This document shows, in pieces, positions 8,270 through 17,803 of a stretch of DNA of 64,000 nt (position 1 is the stretch's first letter; each line of letters opens with the position of its first letter). The position numbers were made by a program, and so were the translations under genes. The notes beneath the pieces were generated by a model that was not told where the DNA came from, did no database searches, and saw nothing but the letters and a program-made list of their open reading frames with translations. Source of the stretch: Treponema sp. (GTDB taxonomy: Bacteria; Spirochaetota; Spirochaetia; Treponematales; Treponemataceae); assembly GCA_016290995.1 (NCBI GenBank), contig JAEEVR010000004.1, positions 62,001-126,000 on the forward strand, given 5' to 3'.

Positions 8270-9219
8270 TCTGTTCCCAAATTGTTTACGCTATAGCCAT
8301 AGATTCGCCAAATGCCGTCGCGCTGGCGAACGTGATAAATGTATTCTTTCTTTTCGTAATAGTTCTTGTACTTGAACCATTCGTAGACAGTTACCGTTCC
8401 CTCGGTTTGAGAGTAGTTTGTTCTCTTGATTTCAAAGCGCTCCGGAATCGCGACGATGTCTTTTTCGATCGTGTCGGCCATAAGCGAGGCTTTGTAATCG
8501 TTGATCATCTTCTCTCCGTCTTCGGCGCTTGACGCGGCGTACTTGTTGCGGCGCAAGGGGTCCGACTTGAGCATTTCTTCCAAGTCAATGTAAAGGAAGA
8601 ACTGGTCCCACAATGTTTTTTGCCTTGCGACGATTGTCTGCTCGACAACCTTGTCGGGAGAGATTTGTTCGGGCTGCAAAATCTCAGCGGTTCCCATTGC
8701 GACGGGGATGAAGCTTGAGGACGCGGCCGAAGGAGTGGGGCGAACTTCGAGCGTCAAGCGGTTGGACTTAAGCTCGATGTATTTTGACTTGTAAAGCTCA
8801 GGATAGAACGAAAGCTCAATGTAGTAAACGCTGGGCTCGTTAAAGTTCAAAAAGTTTTTGGCGTTTTCAACAAAGGAATATTCCTCGCCGGTCTCAAGCG
8901 AAATCTCTCTAAAGTAAACAGTTTGGTTTGTCGTTCGCTTTCTGATAAGCGAGTTGGTCTGCTCCAAGCGAGTGTTTTTTACGGTAAAGGCCGAAAAGTC
9001 AACGCTGAACATTCTGTCGTCGGCCAGCTTAAAGCGCAAGGTTTCCGTTCCCGTGTTCTTGATCGTCACGTGAACAAAAATCGGATTGTCCTCCGCGCTT
9101 CCAGGGTAGTACATGGTTCTGTCAAAAAACTTGATTGAAACGCTTGCCTTTGAAAAATCAGCAAAGACACTATGGGCAAAAAGGGCCAAAACTGCTATAA
9201 TCAAAAAAGACTTTTTCAT
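8266..9219 (-). CDS. Secreted protein with Ig-like N-terminal domain
   Basis: The product has 317 residues with a signal peptide (MKKSFLIIAVLALFAHSVFA). Residues 22-150 look like a beta-sandwich (VSIKFFDRTMYYPG...IFVHVTIKNTGTETLRFKL), as in periplasmic adhesion or transglutaminase-associated Ig-like domains. The C-terminal part (about 190-317) is mixed alpha/beta and ends in a conserved-looking strand set (YEWFKYKNYYEKKEYIYHVRQRDGIWRIYG), resembling an NTF2/SnoaL-like or DUF4864-type fold. The function is unknown. It is the first gene of a minus-strand group with the receiver-like gene and is divergent from mfd with a 32-base gap. Confidence 0.7.
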   Translation of the reverse strand: MKKSFLIIAVLALFAHSVFADFSKASVSIKFFDRTMYYPGSAEDNPIFVHVTIKNTGTETLRFKLADDRMFSVDFSAFTVKNTRLEQTNSLIRKRTTNQTVYFREISLETGEEYSFVENAKNFLNFNEPSVYYIELSFYPELYKSKYIELKSNRLTLEVRPTPSAASSSFIPVAMGTAEILQPEQISPDKVVEQTIVARQKTLWDQFFLYIDLEEMLKSDPLRRNKYAASSAEDGEKMINDYKASLMADTIEKDIVAIPERFEIKRTNYSQTEGTVTVYEWFKYKNYYEKKEYIYHVRQRDGIWRIYGYSVNNLGTE

Positions 9220-9251
9220 GAAAACTCCTTTTTTTATTATCGGTATTTTTT

Positions 9252-12200
9252 ATGCATTCATTAGATAATATAGTAACAACTAAATTAAAAAAATGGCAAG
9301 AGCTAAACGCTGTTTTGGCAGCGCTTGGGCAAAAAGACGGCCAGGCGTTTCCGGCGCAAATCGAAGGGCTGGACGGCTCCTTGGCGTCGTTTTTTATAAA
9401 GGCCTATCTTGACCAGCGCAAGTCAGAAAAAATACAGGCCGCCCAATACGGAAGCGGCGCCCAGAGCGCCGGCAGCCTGGACCTTTTGGCGGTGACCGCA
9501 AGCGAGCGGGACGCCTTGGAGTTAAGGCAAGACTTGGAAAGCGCGGCTCCCGACGCCGAGATCTATTACCTTCCAAATTGGGGAACGGTTCCCTACAGGC
9601 CAGCCTCAAAGGGCGGAGCTGTTTTTGGAGAAAGAGCCGCCTTTTTGTCGCGCCTTTTGCTTAGGGACAATTCGCCCTTAAATGTAAAGCCAAGGATTTT
9701 TCTTGTTTGCCTTAGGGACTTGCTTTCGCCGGCGCGCGATCCAGAGGCCTTAAGAAAAAGGTCCGTGGTTTTGAAAAAAGGGCAGAGCATCGACACGGAA
9801 AAGCTTAGCGAAACCTTGGTTCAAAACGGATATTTTAGAGTGCCCAGGGCCAGCGTTCCCGGAGAGTTCGCGCTTAGAGGCGAGGTCTTGGACATCGTCT
9901 TTCCTGGGGACGGAAAGGGCGTCCGCGTGACTTTTGACTTTGACTCGATTGAAAAAATCAAGACCTTTATTCCAGACACCCAAGTGACCGAGAAAGAAAT
10001 CGACAGCGCCCTTGTCTTTCCGATGAAGGAATGTTTTTTTGACGGAACGGAAATAAAAAATTTAAGAGAAAAAATCCAAAAATACAAAGAAAAATGTATA
10101 AAAAATAATACAAGTTTAGAAGATTTTGAAGAAAACAGTCTACAAAATGATACAAGTTCAGGCGTTTTCTTGCCGTTCACCGAAAAGGCGGAAGAAAAGC
10201 TTGAGGAGCGCCTTTTGGAGCTGGAGGAGTTTGGCTCTTGCGAAGGCGAAGAGCTGTTTTATCCGCTGGTTTTTAACAATTCCTTAATTGATTATTTGCC
10301 GTCGGGCGCCAGCGTGATTTACTTTGACTTTGACCGTCAGTTGAACTCGCGCGAGTCATTGCTTAGGGAATGGTCGTCCTTGTACCGCAAGGCCCGCCTT
10401 GACGAGCCGTGTTTTCCGCCAAAAATGGCTTTGTATGATTTTGAGGCGATCTTGCCAAAAGCCCAGCGTTCGATAATGCTTAGAACTTTGCATGCGGATT
10501 TGCAGGGCGTTTCCTTTGCCCAATCCTTTAACTTGCATGCGGAGCCTTCCAGAAGTTTTTTTGGCAACATAAACTACCTTAAGGAGCAAATTGAGTCCCT
10601 GCAAAAGGATGATTTTGACGTCGTTGTTTACGCCGACAACGAAAACCAAGCCTTAAGAATTAATGAAATACTTTCCGAAGCGGCTAATTTTGACGGAAGG
10701 CCCTTGGTCATTGTTCCAAAAGCGCTTTCCGCCGGCTTTTCAATTCCAGACATTAAGCTTATTGTAATCCAGGAGAACGAGATTTTCGGCCGCCGCAAAA
10801 AGGCGCCAAAATCGATTAAGAGCGCAAAAAGCGTTCCCATCGACACTTTTGTTGAGCTTACGCCAGGCGACGTCGTTGTCCACGTTAATTACGGCATCGG
10901 ACTTTTTAAGGGCATCGAGCGCGTAAAAAGCGGCGGCCTGGAGCGCGATTACATCAAGCTTGAGTACGCCGACGAGGACGTGGCCTTTGTTCCGATAGAG
11001 CAGGCGAACCTTGTCCAGCGTTACATCGGAAACGAAGGTGACGCGCCAAAGCTTGACCGAATCGGAAGCAAGGCTTGGGAAAACCGCAAAAGCCGCGTAA
11101 AGCAAGCGGTCGAAGAGTTGGCCCAAAAGCTTATAGACTTGTATTCAAGGCGAAAGGCAAGCGTGGGCTACGCCTTTCCAAAAGACACTGAATGGCAAAC
11201 GGCTTTTGAGGCGGCCTTTCCTTACGAAGACACGCCCGACCAAATCACCGTCACAAAAGAAGTCAAGGAAGACATGGAGCGTCCCGTTCCGATGGACCGC
11301 TTGCTTTGCGGAGACGTCGGCTACGGCAAGACCGAAATCGCGATGCGCGCGGCTTTTAAGGCTGTTCTTGGCGGAAAGCAAGTGGCCTTTTTGGCTCCGA
11401 CAACGATCCTTGCCGAACAGCATTACGAGACTTGCTTGGAGCGCTTTAAGAATTTTCCGGTTTCGATCGCGATGCTCAGCCGCTTTGTAAGCAAGGCCGA
11501 CCAAAAAAAGATTTTGGAAAAGCTTAAGGCTGGCGGCGTGGATATTATTATCGGAACGCATAAAATCATTCAAAAGGACGTGCAGTTCAAGAACTTGGGC
11601 CTTATGATAATCGACGAAGAACAGCGTTTTGGCGTTAAGGACAAGGAAAAGCTTAAGACGATAAAAAACAACATCGACTGTCTTGCGATGAGCGCCACGC
11701 CGATTCCAAGAACCTTGCACATGAGCTTTTTAAAGATCCGCGACATGAGCCTTTTGACCACGCCGCCGCAAAACCGCCAGGCGATAGAAACAGTCATCGA
11801 TCCTTACAACGACGAGCGAGTCGCCGCCGCCATCCGCGCCGAAGTTGACCGCGGAGGCCAAGTCTTTTACTTGCACAACCGTGTTGAGACTTTGGAAGAG
11901 ACCAAGAAAAAGTTGGAGCGCTTGGTTCCCGAGATGCTTATAGACACGGCGCACGGCCAGATGACAAGCGACGAGCTTGACGACATTTTTAGGCGCTTTA
12001 AAAACGGCGGCTTTCATGTTTTGGTCGCGACGACAATCATTGAAAACGGAATCGACATTCCAAACGTAAACACGATAATCATAGACCGCGCCGACATGTA
12101 CGGCGTTTCGCAATTGTACCAGCTGAGGGGGCGGGTAGGGCGCAGCGACCGCAAGGCCTACGCCTATATGTTCTATCCCGAAAATCGTTCGCTTAGCGAA

Positions 12201-12854
12201 GTTGCGATGAAGCGTTTGCAGGTGATAAGCGACTTTACCGAGCTTGGAAGCGGATTTAAAATCGCGATGAAGGATTTGGAGCTGCGCGGTGCTGGAAATC
12301 TCTTGGGCCGCGACCAGTCGGGCAACGTATACTCTGTCGGCTTTGACCTTTACTTGCGCTTGCTCAACGAGGCTGTGGAGCGGCTTACGGCGCAAAAAGA
12401 ATACGTTCCGCAAAACGAAGTCTTGCTTGAACTGGATTACACAGGCTTTATACCGGACACTTACGTTTCAAATCCCCAGGTCAAGATGGAGATCTACAAA
12501 AAAATTGCCGGCGTTACAAGCCGCCAGGAATTGGATGCTGTTTACAGCGAACTTAACGACCGCTTTGGCCCCGTTCCCGAGGAAGTGTCAAGCCTTTTGA
12601 CTTTGGCCGAGATAAAGATAATCGCCGCGTCCTTGTACATAAGCTCTATAAAGGAACGGCAGGGCTTCGCCAGGGTTGAGTTTAGCAAGGTAAAGGACAT
12701 TAGCGTGGAAAAGCTTATGAACTTGATTAAGGCTAATCCGGGAACCGTAAAGCTTGATCCCGCCCATTCAAACGCGATATTGCTTCAAACTGGAAAGATT
12801 GGCCTTAAAGAAAAAGGCGCCTTTTTGTCCGAGATGCTCGAAAGTCTCGCATAG
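9252..12854 (+). CDS. mfd: Transcription-repair coupling factor Mfd
   Basis: This 1200-residue ATPase removes stalled RNA polymerase and recruits UvrA to lesions. The domains are in order: UvrB-like N-terminal module (YYLPNWGTVPYRP), the CarD/RID polymerase-interaction domain (TPGDVVVHVNYGIGLFKGI, about residue 540), RecG-like helicase with Walker A GDVGYGKTE, the DEEQ box and the SATPIPRTL motif, then the TRG motif region (QLRGRVGRSDRKAYAYMFY) and the C-terminal TRCF domain. A Lys/Asn-rich, AT-rich segment near residues 275-305 interrupts the N-terminal half. No clear Shine-Dalgarno site precedes the ATG. TATTAT at 9235-9240 is a possible -10 box 11 bases upstream. Confidence 0.97.
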   Translation: MHSLDNIVTTKLKKWQELNAVLAALGQKDGQAFPAQIEGLDGSLASFFIKAYLDQRKSEKIQAAQYGSGAQSAGSLDLLAVTASERDALELRQDLESAAPDAEIYYLPNWGTVPYRPASKGGAVFGERAAFLSRLLLRDNSPLNVKPRIFLVCLRDLLSPARDPEALRKRSVVLKKGQSIDTEKLSETLVQNGYFRVPRASVPGEFALRGEVLDIVFPGDGKGVRVTFDFDSIEKIKTFIPDTQVTEKEIDSALVFPMKECFFDGTEIKNLREKIQKYKEKCIKNNTSLEDFEENSLQNDTSSGVFLPFTEKAEEKLEERLLELEEFGSCEGEELFYPLVFNNSLIDYLPSGASVIYFDFDRQLNSRESLLREWSSLYRKARLDEPCFPPKMALYDFEAILPKAQRSIMLRTLHADLQGVSFAQSFNLHAEPSRSFFGNINYLKEQIESLQKDDFDVVVYADNENQALRINEILSEAANFDGRPLVIVPKALSAGFSIPDIKLIVIQENEIFGRRKKAPKSIKSAKSVPIDTFVELTPGDVVVHVNYGIGLFKGIERVKSGGLERDYIKLEYADEDVAFVPIEQANLVQRYIGNEGDAPKLDRIGSKAWENRKSRVKQAVEELAQKLIDLYSRRKASVGYAFPKDTEWQTAFEAAFPYEDTPDQITVTKEVKEDMERPVPMDRLLCGDVGYGKTEIAMRAAFKAVLGGKQVAFLAPTTILAEQHYETCLERFKNFPVSIAMLSRFVSKADQKKILEKLKAGGVDIIIGTHKIIQKDVQFKNLGLMIIDEEQRFGVKDKEKLKTIKNNIDCLAMSATPIPRTLHMSFLKIRDMSLLTTPPQNRQAIETVIDPYNDERVAAAIRAEVDRGGQVFYLHNRVETLEETKKKLERLVPEMLIDTAHGQMTSDELDDIFRRFKNGGFHVLVATTIIENGIDIPNVNTIIIDRADMYGVSQLYQLRGRVGRSDRKAYAYMFYPENRSLSEVAMKRLQVISDFTELGSGFKIAMKDLELRGAGNLLGRDQSGNVYSVGFDLYLRLLNEAVERLTAQKEYVPQNEVLLELDYTGFIPDTYVSNPQVKMEIYKKIAGVTSRQELDAVYSELNDRFGPVPEEVSSLLTLAEIKIIAASLYISSIKERQGFARVEFSKVKDISVEKLMNLIKANPGTVKLDPAHSNAILLQTGKIGLKEKGAFLSEMLESLA

Positions 12855-12885
12855 GAACGAGTCAAGGCGCGCTTCGCTTTAGGCA

Positions 12886-12917
12886 ATAAAAAAACGGTTG
12901 GCGTAAAACCAACCGTT
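12886..12917 (-). terminator. Rho-independent terminator of the tRNA-Pro gene
   Basis: The 9-bp stem AACGGTTGG/CCAACCGTT (12893-12901 and 12909-12917) is followed on the minus strand by a run of T. It lies 4 bases after the tRNA 3' end and could also catch readthrough from mfd. Confidence 0.85.
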
Positions 12918-12921
12918 AAAG

Positions 12922-12995
12922 TCGGGCTAACCGAATTCGAATCGGTGACCTCTTGCCCCCCAGACAAGCACGCTAACCAGCTGCGCTATAGCCCG
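12922..12995 (-). tRNA. tRNA-Pro, anticodon GGG
   Basis: The acceptor stem CGGGCTA/TAGCCCG pairs fully, with discriminator A. The anticodon stem CTTGT/GCAAG encloses loop CTGGGGG, giving anticodon GGG (codon CCC) with T33 and G37 as expected for proline tRNAs. The T-loop TTCGAAT is present. CCA is not encoded. Length is 74 bases. Confidence 0.93.
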
Positions 12996-13008
12996 ATGTG
13001 TAAAAACT

Positions 13009-13037
13009 ATAATATCATATTTTAAAAAATGTTTCAA
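13009..13037 (-). promoter_or_regulatory. Promoter of tRNA-Pro
   Basis: The minus strand reads TTGAAA (13032-13037), 17 bases, TATTAT (13009-13014). It is positioned 13 bases before the tRNA 5' end. Confidence 0.75.
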
Positions 13038-13220
13038 GTGGGAACGGCGGCAAAAAGCAAGATTTTTCGCATAAAAACGGCCTTTATAATATTTTGGTAG
13101 ACAGAATATGCGTTATGGGAAGTAAAGTGTGCGGGCGAAAAATGCTTGTAGCGTCCGCTAGGACGCGGTGAAACCGCTCGAACCATCGATTGTTGTCTTG
13201 TTTGCAACGGCACGAGTGAA
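13038..13220. other. Intergenic region with tandem hairpins between tRNA-Pro and rodA
   Basis: No protein-coding gene is convincing here. Two adjoining inverted repeats are visible: GCGTCC-GCTA-GGACGC (13151-13166) and, directly next to it, GCGGT-GAA-ACCGC. A smaller one, GTGA-A-TCAC, lies at the rodA end. They may form the rodA 3' end or a small RNA. No T-run follows closely, so a standard terminator is not clear. TATAAT occurs on the plus strand near 13086, but no good -35 box accompanies it. Confidence 0.35.
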
Positions 13221-14543
13221 TCACTCTTGGTGCATAAAGGCAAAGTGTCTGTAGTTTACGCTCATCATTATTCCGACGCAGACCATCGCGGTCCACATCG
13301 ACGATCCGCCGTAAGAAAGGAATAGCAAGGGAATTCCCGTAATCGGCATGATGCCCATAACCATTCCTACGTTGACCATAAAGTGAAAAAAGAACAAGCT
13401 CAAGATGCCCGAGGCCACATAATAGCCGTAGTGGTTTGTGGTGCGGCGGATGATAAGAATCATTCTGCCCATCAAAGAAAAATACAAGGCAAAGACGATA
13501 AAGCCGCCTAAAAAGCCGGCTTCTTCTGATAAGATGCTAAAGATAAAGTCGGTGGATTGTTCAGGCAAAAATCGCAAGTGGCTTTGGGTTCCGCGCAAAA
13601 AGCCTTTTCCAAAAAAGCCGCCGGCGCCGATTGCGGTCTTGGATTGGATGATGTTCCAGCCGGATCCTTGCTTGTCTGTGTACGGGTCAAGGAAGATGAT
13701 TAAGCGCTGGATTTGGTAAGGCTTTAAGACTTTTGTTACGGCAAGCGAGCATACCAAGGCTCCAAAAATGATCGCGCTTGCGTATGTGATCCAAAAATAA
13801 TACTTATTATGTCGGAAGAATAACATTCCCAAAAGTCCGATCAAAGTGATGGCTCCAAAGCCGGCGGTAAAGAGAATGCGGATCTTTTTTACTGTAAGAA
13901 TGCTCAAAAGCGCGTATGTGTGGCCTGCGATTTGATCTTGCCACACAGGAAGAATGGCAAGCAGGACTGTAAGCATTCCAAAAGACAGCATGCCCAAAAT
14001 GTATCTTAAGGGAACCCCGGCCGCAAAGCACATAAAAAAGAAAATTGGAATGTAAACGCTGGCGGTTCCCAAGTCGGGCTGGATTAGAATCAAGCCCATT
14101 GTAAAGCTCATTACAAGAAAGGCTCCCCAGAATCTTCTTCTTTCGTTCCATTCTTCGGTTTTATGGAAATACCAGCCTAAGAAAAGTATGTAAACAATTT
14201 TTCCAAACTCTGACGGTTGGATTCCAAACTCGCCTATTCCAATCCAGCTTTTTGCGCCGTTTATGGTTTTGCCGAATATTCTTGTCAAAATCAAAAGAAT
14301 TATCAACACGCCAAAAACAATGCTTATGTAGCGCTCAAAATTTCTGTAGTCATATATCGCGGCGGCAAAAAGCAATGCCAAGCCAAGAATAACCCAAATA
14401 ATTTGTTTTACATATTCTTTTGTAACAAGCTGGCCCTGTTGGTTAATCGCGCTTGAATATATAAAGCATATTCCTATGACAGTCAAAAGCAAAACGCAAA
14501 GAAGCATTACCCAGTCAATTAGTTGTAGAAATTTTATTTTCAT
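13221..14543 (-). CDS. rodA: Rod-shape SEDS glycosyltransferase RodA
   Basis: The product is a 440-residue polytopic membrane protein of the SEDS family that polymerises lipid II into glycan strands with PBP2 during side-wall growth. Characteristic segments are IFLDPYTDKQGSGWNIIQSKTAIGAGG split across the loop after transmembrane helix 7, FLPEQSTDFIFSILSEE and PLLFLSYGGSSM near the C-terminus. It is the last gene of the mre operon, 9 bases after mrdA, exactly the partner pair expected. Length and motifs are normal. Confidence 0.97.
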   Translation of the reverse strand: MKIKFLQLIDWVMLLCVLLLTVIGICFIYSSAINQQGQLVTKEYVKQIIWVILGLALLFAAAIYDYRNFERYISIVFGVLIILLILTRIFGKTINGAKSWIGIGEFGIQPSEFGKIVYILFLGWYFHKTEEWNERRRFWGAFLVMSFTMGLILIQPDLGTASVYIPIFFFMCFAAGVPLRYILGMLSFGMLTVLLAILPVWQDQIAGHTYALLSILTVKKIRILFTAGFGAITLIGLLGMLFFRHNKYYFWITYASAIIFGALVCSLAVTKVLKPYQIQRLIIFLDPYTDKQGSGWNIIQSKTAIGAGGFFGKGFLRGTQSHLRFLPEQSTDFIFSILSEEAGFLGGFIVFALYFSLMGRMILIIRRTTNHYGYYVASGILSLFFFHFMVNVGMVMGIMPITGIPLLFLSYGGSSMWTAMVCVGIMMSVNYRHFAFMHQE

Positions 14544-14552
14544 CGTTCTACC

Positions 14553-16418
14553 CTACTCTCTTGAATCGTTTGACGCTTGGTCGGTTTGCTTTACTAGATA
14601 TTGCCAGCCCAAGGCTTCCACTGACTCTTCGTATGTTTGGCCTGCGAATATTCCCTGCATTGTTATGTTTGTGGCGTATGGCGCCCACCAAGAATATTTA
14701 TTCGCCGCTTCTACAATTGTCGCGACGACGATTCTGTCTTCAATTGGTCCGTCGTACGGAGCGTAAGCCAAAAGCCAAGAGTGCCAGCTGTCCTTGTAGC
14801 CGGTGACTTCGGCGGTTCCTGTTTTGGCCGCGATTTTTACAACTTTGTTAAACAAGGAATGTTTTGCGGAACCGTTTGTGACTGTCCAGCGCAAGTCGTC
14901 CTGAAGCTCTTTCCAAAGCGCGGGCTCAAAATTCGTTGAGTGCAAAACTTCCGGCTCAACTGTTTGAATAACTTCGTCCGTTACAGGATCGCGAACCTCT
15001 TTTAGCAAGTGGGGCTTGTAGATTTTTCCTTCGTTGGCGACCATCGCCATTACGTTTGCGACTTGCAAGGGCGTCGCCGTCGTATAGCCTTGTCCGATTG
15101 AAACGGCCATCGTGTCGCCGCCAAGCCAACGTTCGTGGTAACGTCGTTCCTTCCATTCCGGCGAAGGTATAAAGCCCTTTGATTGGCTTGGAAGGTCGAC
15201 TTGCGCGCTGGCTCCGTAGCCGAACATCTTTGCGTATTGAGCGATTTTTTGAATGCCCAAATTTTCGCGGCCAACTTGCCAATAATAAATGTCGCAAGAT
15301 TTTGCAAGGGCGTTTTTTAGGTCAACATAACCATGGCCCGGCTTTAAAACCCAACAGTGGTAAACGCGGCCGCCATATTCGACTTCGCCCTTGCATTCAA
15401 TTTTTTCGTAGCTTGGAAAAGCCTTTTCGTTTAGCAAGGCCGCGGTCATTACAATTTTAAATGTTGAGGCCGGCGGATATTGGGCGTTTACGGCGCGATT
15501 CAAGAGCGGATTGAATTCATCTTGGGTAAGTTTTGAATATTCTTCGGCGGCGTTTTCGTTGTTAAAAAGGTTTGAGTCAAAGTAAGGGTAAGAAACCATC
15601 GCAAGGATTTCGCCTGTGCTTGGCTTTAACACAACCATCGCGCCGATTCTTTTTCCAAGCGCCTTTTCCGCCAATTTTTGTATGTCGGTGTCGATCGTAA
15701 GGACAAGTTTTTTTCCGGACGTCGGCGGAATGATGGTGGGCGCCTCTGACAAAATGCGGCCGCGAACGTCAACGGTGCGCTGCTCCACTCCGTCCTTTCC
15801 TTGCAACAAGGCGTCGTATTGGCGCTCGATTCCGGTCTTTCCAACAACGCTGGCGCGCGAGTATCCTTTGTTGTACATAAGGGCGTATTCCTCGCGCGTA
15901 ATGTCTCCAACGTAGCCCAAGATATGAGAGAAAGAGCCAGTTTCGATGTAGTTTCTCATTGGCTTTGAAATCCATGTGACGCCGGGAAGGTCGTTTATGT
16001 TTTCGGCGATGTTGGAAATTGTTTTAAAGGGAACGTTTGTCTTTACTGTGATTCGATTAAAGGATCTTCTTACATTTTGCGGAATCAAGTCGTCGATGTC
16101 GCTTTTTTTTACAGAAAGGTATTCGGCCAATTTTGCAAGAACGGTGTCGTAATAATCGCGGGGAATTTCGCCGGGAATGACTTCTACCGCAAAAGAGTCT
16201 GTGTTGATAACCATCGCGGAGTTGTTGTTTCGGTCGTAGATTTCGCCGCGTTGGGCTGTTATTACTGTGTTGCGGGTAGAAACGACTTTTGACGCCCTTC
16301 GGTAGCTTTCGCCGTGAACGACTTGCATGCTAAAAAGCCGCATCGTGTAAATGACAATTATCGAGGCAACCATTAAGAAGAATACAAAGACAACAAGCGA
16401 CTTGCTTCTAGCCATCAA
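14553..16418 (-). CDS. mrdA: Penicillin-binding protein 2 (elongasome transpeptidase)
   Basis: The product is a 621-residue class B PBP with an N-terminal transmembrane anchor (residues 7-27), a pedestal/dimerisation domain and a transpeptidase domain. The active-site motif is STFK (Ser318, Lys321) in YPPASTFK, followed by the KTGTAEV motif near residue 560. It cross-links peptidoglycan laid down by RodA along the MreB track. The start overlaps the end of mreD by 4 bases (ATGA). There are no signs of decay. Confidence 0.97.
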   Translation of the reverse strand: MMARSKSLVVFVFFLMVASIIVIYTMRLFSMQVVHGESYRRASKVVSTRNTVITAQRGEIYDRNNNSAMVINTDSFAVEVIPGEIPRDYYDTVLAKLAEYLSVKKSDIDDLIPQNVRRSFNRITVKTNVPFKTISNIAENINDLPGVTWISKPMRNYIETGSFSHILGYVGDITREEYALMYNKGYSRASVVGKTGIERQYDALLQGKDGVEQRTVDVRGRILSEAPTIIPPTSGKKLVLTIDTDIQKLAEKALGKRIGAMVVLKPSTGEILAMVSYPYFDSNLFNNENAAEEYSKLTQDEFNPLLNRAVNAQYPPASTFKIVMTAALLNEKAFPSYEKIECKGEVEYGGRVYHCWVLKPGHGYVDLKNALAKSCDIYYWQVGRENLGIQKIAQYAKMFGYGASAQVDLPSQSKGFIPSPEWKERRYHERWLGGDTMAVSIGQGYTTATPLQVANVMAMVANEGKIYKPHLLKEVRDPVTDEVIQTVEPEVLHSTNFEPALWKELQDDLRWTVTNGSAKHSLFNKVVKIAAKTGTAEVTGYKDSWHSWLLAYAPYDGPIEDRIVVATIVEAANKYSWWAPYATNITMQGIFAGQTYEESVEALGWQYLVKQTDQASNDSRE

Positions 16419-16924
16419 GAAATTCCTCTTTGTGGCGGAACGATAAAGGAATCAAATCCGCGCAACAGTTTGATGACCAAGGGAGCCAAGAAAGTGTTCA
16501 TCGCAAGCTCAAGCGCGAACACAGATGAGAATATGTTGTACGAGTTAACATAGTTGGGGAACAAAAGCGACACAAGGTAAATGATCAAAACTTTAAGAAG
16601 CGTCGCAAAAAAGCCGGCTATGATGTTTACCAAAAAGCTTTCGTAGTTCATCATGCGGTGGAAGAAGCCGCCGGCAAAGCCGACCAAAGTTCTTACCAAA
16701 CAATTCAAGCCAAAGGGGCTTCCGCTTAAAAAATCCAAAAGCAGGCCCGAAGCGAAACCTGTGATTTCTCCCGCGACTTTTCCGTTCCTAATTGAAAAAT
16801 ACAAAACGCAAAGCAAGAGAAAGTCTGGAATCGCAGGCAAAAAATAAATGTTGGAAAGCAAGGCGGTTTCGATCAATACGAATACAATTAGAATTATAAA
16901 GCTTGAAATATATGATTTAATCAT
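16415..16924 (-). CDS. mreD: Rod shape-determining membrane protein MreD
   Basis: The product is a 169-residue very hydrophobic protein with five or six predicted membrane helices. It matches MreD by its FLLLCVLYFSIRNGKVAGEITGFASGLLLDFLSGSPFGLN stretch (read in parts) and by its place between mreC and mrdA. It links MreC to the inner-membrane elongation complex. It overlaps mreC by 8 bases and mrdA by 4, which indicates coupled translation. Confidence 0.92.
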   Translation of the reverse strand: MIKSYISSFIILIVFVLIETALLSNIYFLPAIPDFLLLCVLYFSIRNGKVAGEITGFASGLLLDFLSGSPFGLNCLVRTLVGFAGGFFHRMMNYESFLVNIIAGFFATLLKVLIIYLVSLLFPNYVNSYNIFSSVFALELAMNTFLAPLVIKLLRGFDSFIVPPQRGIS

Positions 16925-17798
16925 TGCCCTCGCCCTCCTCCGCTTTCTTGTCGTTTGGAGATTTATGGTCGATTACCAAAACTGTTTCCAATCTAGAAAA
17001 ATCGATTATCGGCGAAAGTTCGATGGCAAGCGAAGTGTCGTAATTTAAAACTTGAACGTGAGAAATTGTTCCGATCGGAATGTCGGCCGGATAGTTTTCG
17101 TTTTCGCCGCTGGTTACGATTACGTCTCCAAAGCGCAATTCGTCGATTACGCGCTTTTTGATGTATTCCATTTTTAACGGAAGCGTGTCAGAGCCGTTGC
17201 CGCTGACCAAACCGATGTCGCGCGTGTTTTGAACCCTGGCGGATATTGAAGAGTTAAAGTCAAAAACCGGCATTATTTGCGCCGTTGTGTAGCCAACAGC
17301 GATTACTTTTCCGACGATGCCGATGTTGCCGCCCTGAATCGCGATGACGGGCATATTTTTTTTGATGCCGTTCCTTGAGCCCTTGTTGATCACGATTGTT
17401 GTGTACAAGTTGTCGGCTCCGCGCGAAATAATGTTGGCGGCAAAATTCTTTACAGCCAAGCTTTGAGAAAAATCAAGCTGCTCTTTAAGTCTTGCGTTTT
17501 CTTTTCGGATTTCGGAGTTGGATCGTTGCATGTATTCGTAGTCTTTCATTTTTTCAGAAAGGACTTCGTATTGTTTTCGCAACTCCGCCAATTCTTTTAC
17601 AGCGTTCACTGAATTTGTGATCGAACTTGTAACCGTGTTGATTCCATTTTGAACAGTGGAAAAAATATTAAAGCCGATTTGCCTAAAATTAAGGATAAAG
17701 CCGCCGGAGGAAAACGACATCATCACCGTTGAAACAATCAGCAAAAACGCGAGAAGAAATTCTGAAAAATGCAAAACAAAAAAAGGCTTTTTTTGCAT
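16917..17798 (-). CDS. mreC: Rod shape-determining protein MreC
   Basis: The product is a 293-residue bitopic protein with one N-terminal membrane helix (about residues 10-32), a periplasmic coiled coil (about 60-110, SVNAVKELAELRKQYEVLSEKMKDYEYM in parts) and a C-terminal double beta-barrel with NKGSRNGIKKNMPVI and VIVTSGENENYPADIPIGTI. It is the periplasmic scaffold of the elongasome. It starts 5 bases after the mreB stop. The C-terminal tail is short and acidic (KKAEEGEGND). Confidence 0.95.
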   Translation of the reverse strand: MQKKPFFVLHFSEFLLAFLLIVSTVMMSFSSGGFILNFRQIGFNIFSTVQNGINTVTSSITNSVNAVKELAELRKQYEVLSEKMKDYEYMQRSNSEIRKENARLKEQLDFSQSLAVKNFAANIISRGADNLYTTIVINKGSRNGIKKNMPVIAIQGGNIGIVGKVIAVGYTTAQIMPVFDFNSSISARVQNTRDIGLVSGNGSDTLPLKMEYIKKRVIDELRFGDVIVTSGENENYPADIPIGTISHVQVLNYDTSLAIELSPIIDFSRLETVLVIDHKSPNDKKAEEGEGND

Positions 17799-17803
17799 TT
17801 TGC

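Noticed and set aside
13034..13296. Short minus-strand frames (69-70 residues) after rodA
   Set aside because: They cover the tandem hairpins and the rodA end, are rich in Arg/His/Ser, and have no ribosome site or motif.
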